Shown here piece by piece: positions 59,650 through 64,000 of a DNA stretch of 64,000 nucleotides (position 1 is the stretch's first letter; the number at the start of each line of letters is the position of its first letter). This DNA comes from Undaria pinnatifida (Eukaryota; Sar; Phaeophyceae; Laminariales; Alariaceae). The notes under the pieces were generated by a model. That model was not told the DNA's origin and searched no databases. It was given only the letters and a program-made list of their open reading frames with translations. The stretch spans positions 11,754,120 through 11,818,119 of the forward strand of contig JABAKD010000002.1 in assembly GCA_012845835.1 (NCBI GenBank), in the 5' to 3' direction. Made by a program: the position numbers and the translations under genes.

Positions 59650-59964
59650 AACAGTAAACTGGCGAGGTATTTCGTCTCATTGTACCTCGGCTCCGGCACC
59701 CTAGGACAATACCTAACCAACTGATAAAACAAGTTGGCGACTTATAATCAGCCCTAGCAACAACTCACGAGGTGCTTGGTCTCATTGTACTGCGGCTCCG
59801 GCACCCCAGGTAGTAACTAGACGGTACTACAGTAGTAGTCGGAGGCAACTAACAATTAGTCGGCGACTTACCATTAAAATAGTCAGCCAACTCACAGTCC
59901 TCACAGAAATTCACGAGGTATTTCACACGTGTTTCCACTGTAGTGCGGCTACCACACCCCAGGG
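59650..59964. repeat. Three extra copies of the 60424 exon tail and donor
   Basis: Copies at 59,650-59,705, 59,758-59,812 and 59,903-59,964 match the 3' end of the exon 60424-60621. On the minus strand the first two still read P(R)VPEPRYNETKYL and PGVPEPQYNETKHL. The GTGAGT donor is kept at 59,758, is GTGAAT at 59,903 and GCCAGT at 59,650. GTCGG-type MITE pieces lie between them. Confidence 0.85.
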
Positions 59965-60075
59965 TAAACACCTACCAGGTACCAGGTACCAAGTACCAGG
60001 TACCAGGTAGCCAAAAAAAAAATCATCTGCGACTTTTAGTGTACCAGGTACCTGGTATATGACAGTGATGAACAC

Positions 60076-63000
60076 CCCCCCAAGGCTGGCTTTCTCTACG
60101 GTCGGCAGAACGCAAACGTCGGGCGACACGTGTATGGAAACGCCCCGACGAGATATTCCGAAACCCCGCCATTTCCGTTGTTTGTGCCTCCCTGGATTGG
60201 AGTTCGTCGGCACTGAAATTTCTTCCTGGGGGTCTGCCATACACTGGCGTATATTGTCACATACCGTCGTGAGTCAAGTCACAGCTCCATTTCGGAGTTG
60301 GACCATAATAATCAGGGATAGTAACCAGGGCCCACGACACACACCAAAATCTACATATTCCCAGTTTTTACTAACCACATTTGGCCTTGATTACTATGTT
60401 CGCCCGTAGTAACAGTAACTCACGAGGTATTTCGTCTCATTGTAGTGCGGCTCCGGCACCCCAGGGCGTCGCCACAGGTCCTCCAGCTCAACGTTTCTCG
60501 TTGGTAGGGCCGTTAACCGTTCCATGAAGCGGTATGCCAGGAGCTGCAGATGCGTCAAATCCAGATGTCTTTGGAAGAGGAGATCGTACGCCGGGACGGA
60601 AGATACCGCCGGTTGTTTCTCCTGGTAGGTAGACCCAGATATAAACAAACACGGAGATAGAGAGATAAGAGTGATGTTATGTGTTATGTCAGCCGCTTTC
60701 TCCACAATACTGTAGTAGAAGTGATATTAATAGTGTTGAAAACTCGGGGAATGCCGTGTGCCCCCCCCCTTCTGCCTTGTTAGCGAAAACCCGACGTGCT
60801 CCGACCCGGCATAGTAGGGATGCGAAGGTCTATGGTCATACGACTACAGCCACGCACAAACTGAGTACACCCACCCCCCGTGCGCGTCCAGTATCCAACA
60901 CGATACATTTTTAATTACGCCCAAAATTCAACTCTAAACCCTAAACCCAACCGCAACCCCGATCCCTCCCCTTCCCGAAGGAGTTTCGCCCGGCGAAATT
61001 CCGGCAGAAAAAAAAGGACAGAAAAATCGACGCTGTCAAGAATTGCCCATGACGAAAACCCCGATCTCCATACCATATCCCATAGGTTAGTATAATAATG
61101 CCGATAATGTGGTCACGTCCCAGCAGGCTCGACATGATACAGTTTGAGTATAAGACACCGTTTTTTTTTTCCATTGCTCATCCCTTCTACAACATTTGCA
61201 CTCTTTTTTTTCCTTCTACCCCCGTACACGTAACTCAGATCCGGGGTCACTAAGCCAGCTCTTCCCCCCCCTCCCCACTACGGCACGCGCCCTTCATTTT
61301 TATCGCGAGAAGACTCCAGCCCTTTCTTCCTTCGTGGACTCGCATCGAATTGCGCCTACCTACGCCCACGCTTTCAGGCGCTCTCAGCAGTCGATTCCTC
61401 TGATCCGTATAACACGCAAGGTAACACTTTAATACCCGTCGGATGTTTGCCTATGGTGGATCCCTTGACAACGGGAGGCGTGAGTGCAAGCGCCGAGCGA
61501 TGCGTCTACGAAAAGCAACTCGACGACATCTTTCGGGAGCCACCATGTCTGTTGTCTGTGTCGTCTAATGCCGATATAGTGCCAGTGGAAACGCTTGTCA
61601 CGGCTGAAAACCCAATACACTGGTGTAGTTTCGGTATCGGTTCTATACTCATTAGTACCCGTATCCGGTATAATGCCAGCATTATTGGCCGGAATATTCC
61701 AGCACCAAAGGGAGACCACCACCACTACTCCCCTCAAATTGGAAACAAATGGTCTCCGACAATCGTTGTAGGCCAGTTGCATGTTACAATTTGAGCAAAG
61801 GCATACCAATGGTGCCAGGTACCGGACAACACGTAAGACACAACACAGCCCCTCGGACAAATTACAAAGCTGACTTTCCCGACAACGTAGAAAGTTCAAA
61901 TGCCGAGCGATGCGTGTGTTACAGAGAAACAAGATATTTCGAAAGCCAGTATTTTCGTTCCGCGTGCCCCTGTCGTATACATTGGAAAAAAAATGGTGTC
62001 CGACAGTTCTTCCCGCGGGGATATCCTAGAGGTTCCCCCCCGGCGCCACACGCCTCATCGGCGTGAACCGGCTACACGCGTGCCAAACCAGGGGTAGCAT
62101 TTTTTGAGAGGTTTTCGCGGTTCACGGCCCTACGATCGGATCGGGTCAGGAGGTTACCAAACTCTCTCGGGTCAAGTCCGGGCAGGCTAAGAGATGGTCG
62201 GAATCTCACGGGTTAGGTCAGATCGGGTCAGTAGCTTTTCAAATCTCACGGGCCGGGTCGGGCCGGGTCGGTTCAAGGTTCGAACCTCTCGCGAGTTAGG
62301 CCGGATCGGGTCAGTAGGTTTTCAAAAATTCCACCGGCCGGGTCGGGTCGGGTCACCCTGAACCCACCGGACCCGACCCGACCCGACCCACGAGACGACC
62401 CGACCCGCGAACAGCCCTGCATTTTTGGGTTCTCCTATTTCTCACGAAAGGGTCTTTCGTGCTCAGCAACTACCAAACGTCGTTCGAGTACCATGTGTAC
62501 TCAAAAGTTACAATTAATAGTATAAGCTCATTGTAGTATCGATGCCGCGAGCGCTAGACTATACGCAGTGTTTTCAAGGTTCGACACAGCGAGAACTGGG
62601 GCATACACAGTACCCAGTATGGTGGACGCCGTGAAACTACGAATTCTGCGAACCCAAGAAACACTGGTGCTGCCCCAATATACTGTCAGGATACCCAGTA
62701 CCCGGTATACGAGTACGACCTACCGGTATGTTATACAACGCACAAATAACGCCGACTCACCCTCACGTACAAGGTGCCCTAGTAATTTGGAGCAATAGCA
62801 GGGCACTGGGACGTAAGAGTATACTGGTACTGCCTCAGTACACTGCTAGTATAGCCAGCACCCGGTACACTGGTGCGACCTATGCTATACAACGCACTAT
62901 CACGCCCACCCACCCTCGCGTACAAGACGTCCTGCAACGTCCGCACAATAGCAGTACACTGGAACGTAAGTACACCGGTACTGCCTCAATACACTGCCAG

Positions 63001-63889
63001 CGTACCCATTACCCGGCATACTGCTACCATCTATGCCATACAACGCACTATGGCGCCGACTCACCCTCGCGTACATGGCGTCCTTGTAAGTCCGCACGAG
63101 CTTCTCTGGCGGCCGCTCCCACTCCCCCGCGCTCCCTCCCCTCAGCGCAGGCGTTGGCGTGTTCGCACCCTCCGTCTGGGTAGACCCCTCCTCCTCCTCC
63201 GCCGCCTCCTCGTCCTCCTCCTCCCCCTTCTCTTCCTTCTTCTCCTTCTCCTCCGCCTGCAGCTTCTGACGAGCAAAGCTTATTTCCCCGGTGAGGTTGG
63301 GATGCAATATTCCGAGCCCCCTACCGTGTCCAAACTCTGCCAAGAATCGTTCCAGCGATCCAGCCCACGAGTGCCTCGCGCCGCCTCCTGGTAAAAGCGA
63401 CTCGTCCTGGATGGTAGGATAGGGTAGGGTAAGTCGAGATAGGGTAGGATAGGGTAGGGTAGGCTAGGGTAGGCTAAGGTAGGCTAGGGTAGGCTATGCT
63501 AGGGTAAGTCAGGAAAGGGTAAGTAGTGTAGTGTAGGGCAGGGTAGGCTAGGGCAGGGTAAAGGGTAGGGCAAGGTAGATGGGAGGGGACAAAGGTAGGG
63601 AAATGTAGGGTGGGGTGTGGTGGGGTGGCATGGACAAGGTGGCGACGGCAAGGGCAATGCATACCGGAAAACGCAATGTTCATACAGGAGAACTTCGGGC
63701 ACAAGACTACGGCGTGGGTAATAGATACAACATCTTGTTCTGGCTCTGCCACCGGCCAACGCGCCCACACTACAACAGTGAGGAATGCCGTACACCACTG
63801 TGGAATGACGATTGGATTCCTCACCTCCCAGGAGTCAGCGTCCAGTACTCGCGCGCGGGCTTCCATGAACGCGGCGAATGCCCCCCACT
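60076..63889 (-). CDS. Upstream exons, probably the same glycosyltransferase gene
   Basis: Four minus-strand exons all join in phase 0: 63822-63889 (WGAFAAFMEARARVL, after acceptor GATGACAG), about 63065-63411 (SWAGSLERFLAEFGHG, an acidic Glu-rich stretch, then EKLVRTYKDAMYAR), 60424-60621 (SSVPAYDLLFQRHLDLTHLQ to VPEPHYNETKYL) and 60076-60243 (ADPQEEISVPTNS to VLPTVEKASLGG). The last joins in phase 0 to 58923, so one gene is the simplest reading. The N-terminal part has no family signature I know; the acidic run suggests a linker. Another frame is open over 60076-60243, so that exon is the least certain. The gene start lies beyond 63.9 kb. Confidence 0.5.
61225..61430 (-). repeat. SINE-like dispersed repeat copy
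   Basis: Plus strand AACTCAGATCCGGGGTCAC, CCCCACTACGGCACGCGCC, TTCATTTTTATCGCGAGAAG and CTTCGTGGACTCGCATCGAATT are shared with 15,925-16,060. A tRNA-like head is not evident at this copy. Confidence 0.7.
62140..62420. repeat. GGGTCGGGTC minisatellite, site 2
   Basis: Units share TCGGGTCAGTAGGTTTTCAAA, TCTCACGGG and GGGTCGGGTC with the array at 22.2 kb. The right edge inverts to GACCCGACCCGACCCG, as at site 1. Confidence 0.85.
62640..63090. repeat. ~152 bp tandem repeat carrying a 5' splice site
   Basis: Three units, with donor-equivalent positions near 62,756, 62,909 and 63,059. Each carries TACTGNNAGNATANCCA, CCCGGTATAC-like, TATACAACGCAC, CACCCTCNCGTACA and CTGGNACGTAAG. The rightmost contains the real exon end (DAMYAR then GTGAGT on the minus strand). 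The donor is GTGAGT again at 62,756 and GTGGGT at 62,909. Confidence 0.85.
63400..63620 (+). repeat. TAGGGTAGGC-type minisatellite
   Basis: Degenerate 5-10 bp units (TAGGG, TAGGC, TAGGA) run for about 200 bp in the glycosyltransferase intron between 63411 and 63822. They resemble telomere-variant repeats but lack regular TTAGGG. Confidence 0.85.
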
Positions 63890-63894
63890 GTCAT

Positions 63895-64000
63895 CAATAT
63901 CACCATCGCCATCGTCATCGTCATGATCACCGTCGCCATCAGCATCGTCATCATCATTACCATCACCACCACCCACCATCATCACCATCACCACCATCGC
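63895..64000 (+). repeat. ATC/CACCAT trinucleotide-type repeat at right edge
   Basis: CATCATCACCATCACC-like triplets run to the end of the window. On the gene strand this would be Asp/Gly-rich (GATGGC), but a stop and an acceptor (GATGACAG) separate it from the exon at 63889. Confidence 0.8.

Larger units (their letters stand above)
60622..63064. other. Intron of glycosyltransferase gene, repeat-rich
   Basis: It contains the second 105 bp dispersed repeat (60,768-60,880), a SINE (61,225-61,430), a plus-strand 115-codon frame (61,447-61,794, SAERCVYEKQLDDIFREP) followed by a related short piece at 61,895, the second GGGTC array (62,140-62,420) and the donor-containing tandem repeat (62,640-63,090). 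The 115-codon frame has no recognised family. Confidence 0.45.

Overview
The window reads as nuclear DNA of an intron-rich eukaryote. No open frame is long, yet short open stretches bounded by AG and GT sites join in phase into recognisable proteins. The most likely source is a stramenopile, perhaps a brown alga. This rests on a CEP70-type centrosomal protein (a lineage with centrioles), TTAGGG-type interstitial repeats, abundant copia, LINE and SINE material, and very large introns. The assignment is an inference, not a proof.

Four protein-coding genes can be supported. (1) 2.8-4.3 kb, plus strand: the last three exons of a small acidic TPR-like protein resembling the ribosomal-protein chaperone Acl4. 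(2) 17.4-8.0 kb, minus strand: a Golgi nucleotide-sugar transporter (SLC35A type) with six exons read in phase and a 5.8 kb intron. (3) 25.2-46.0 kb, plus strand: a CEP70-like coiled-coil protein of about 18 exons. One of its introns carries a degenerate ~7 kb Ty1/copia element inserted antisense; another carries two LINE reverse-transcriptase fragments. (4) 63.9-54.3 kb, minus strand: a glycosyltransferase resembling O-fucosyltransferases. Its exons run from an acidic N-terminal part to a C-terminal fucosyltransferase-like domain. A short acidic exon of an unknown plus-strand gene lies at 18.5 kb, upstream of and divergent from the transporter.

The rest is repeat-rich. The left end (1-2.8 kb), 4.3-7.9 kb, 11.4-17.2 kb, 18.7-25 kb and 46-54 kb hold no gene I can support. 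They contain tandem duplications of 120-220 bp, tRNA-derived SINE copies, two MITE families, GGGTC and GGCCGG satellites, and a 2.4 kb array with long G-tracts next to a large inverted repeat. The short motif TACCTGGTA and its complement recur across the window, mostly in introns and spacers.

The four genes are functionally unrelated housekeeping genes; there is no operon logic. The most unusual signal is that several introns of gene 4 carry extra, decaying copies of the preceding exon's 3' end, in two cases including its 5' splice site. CEP70 has a similar copy after its last exon.
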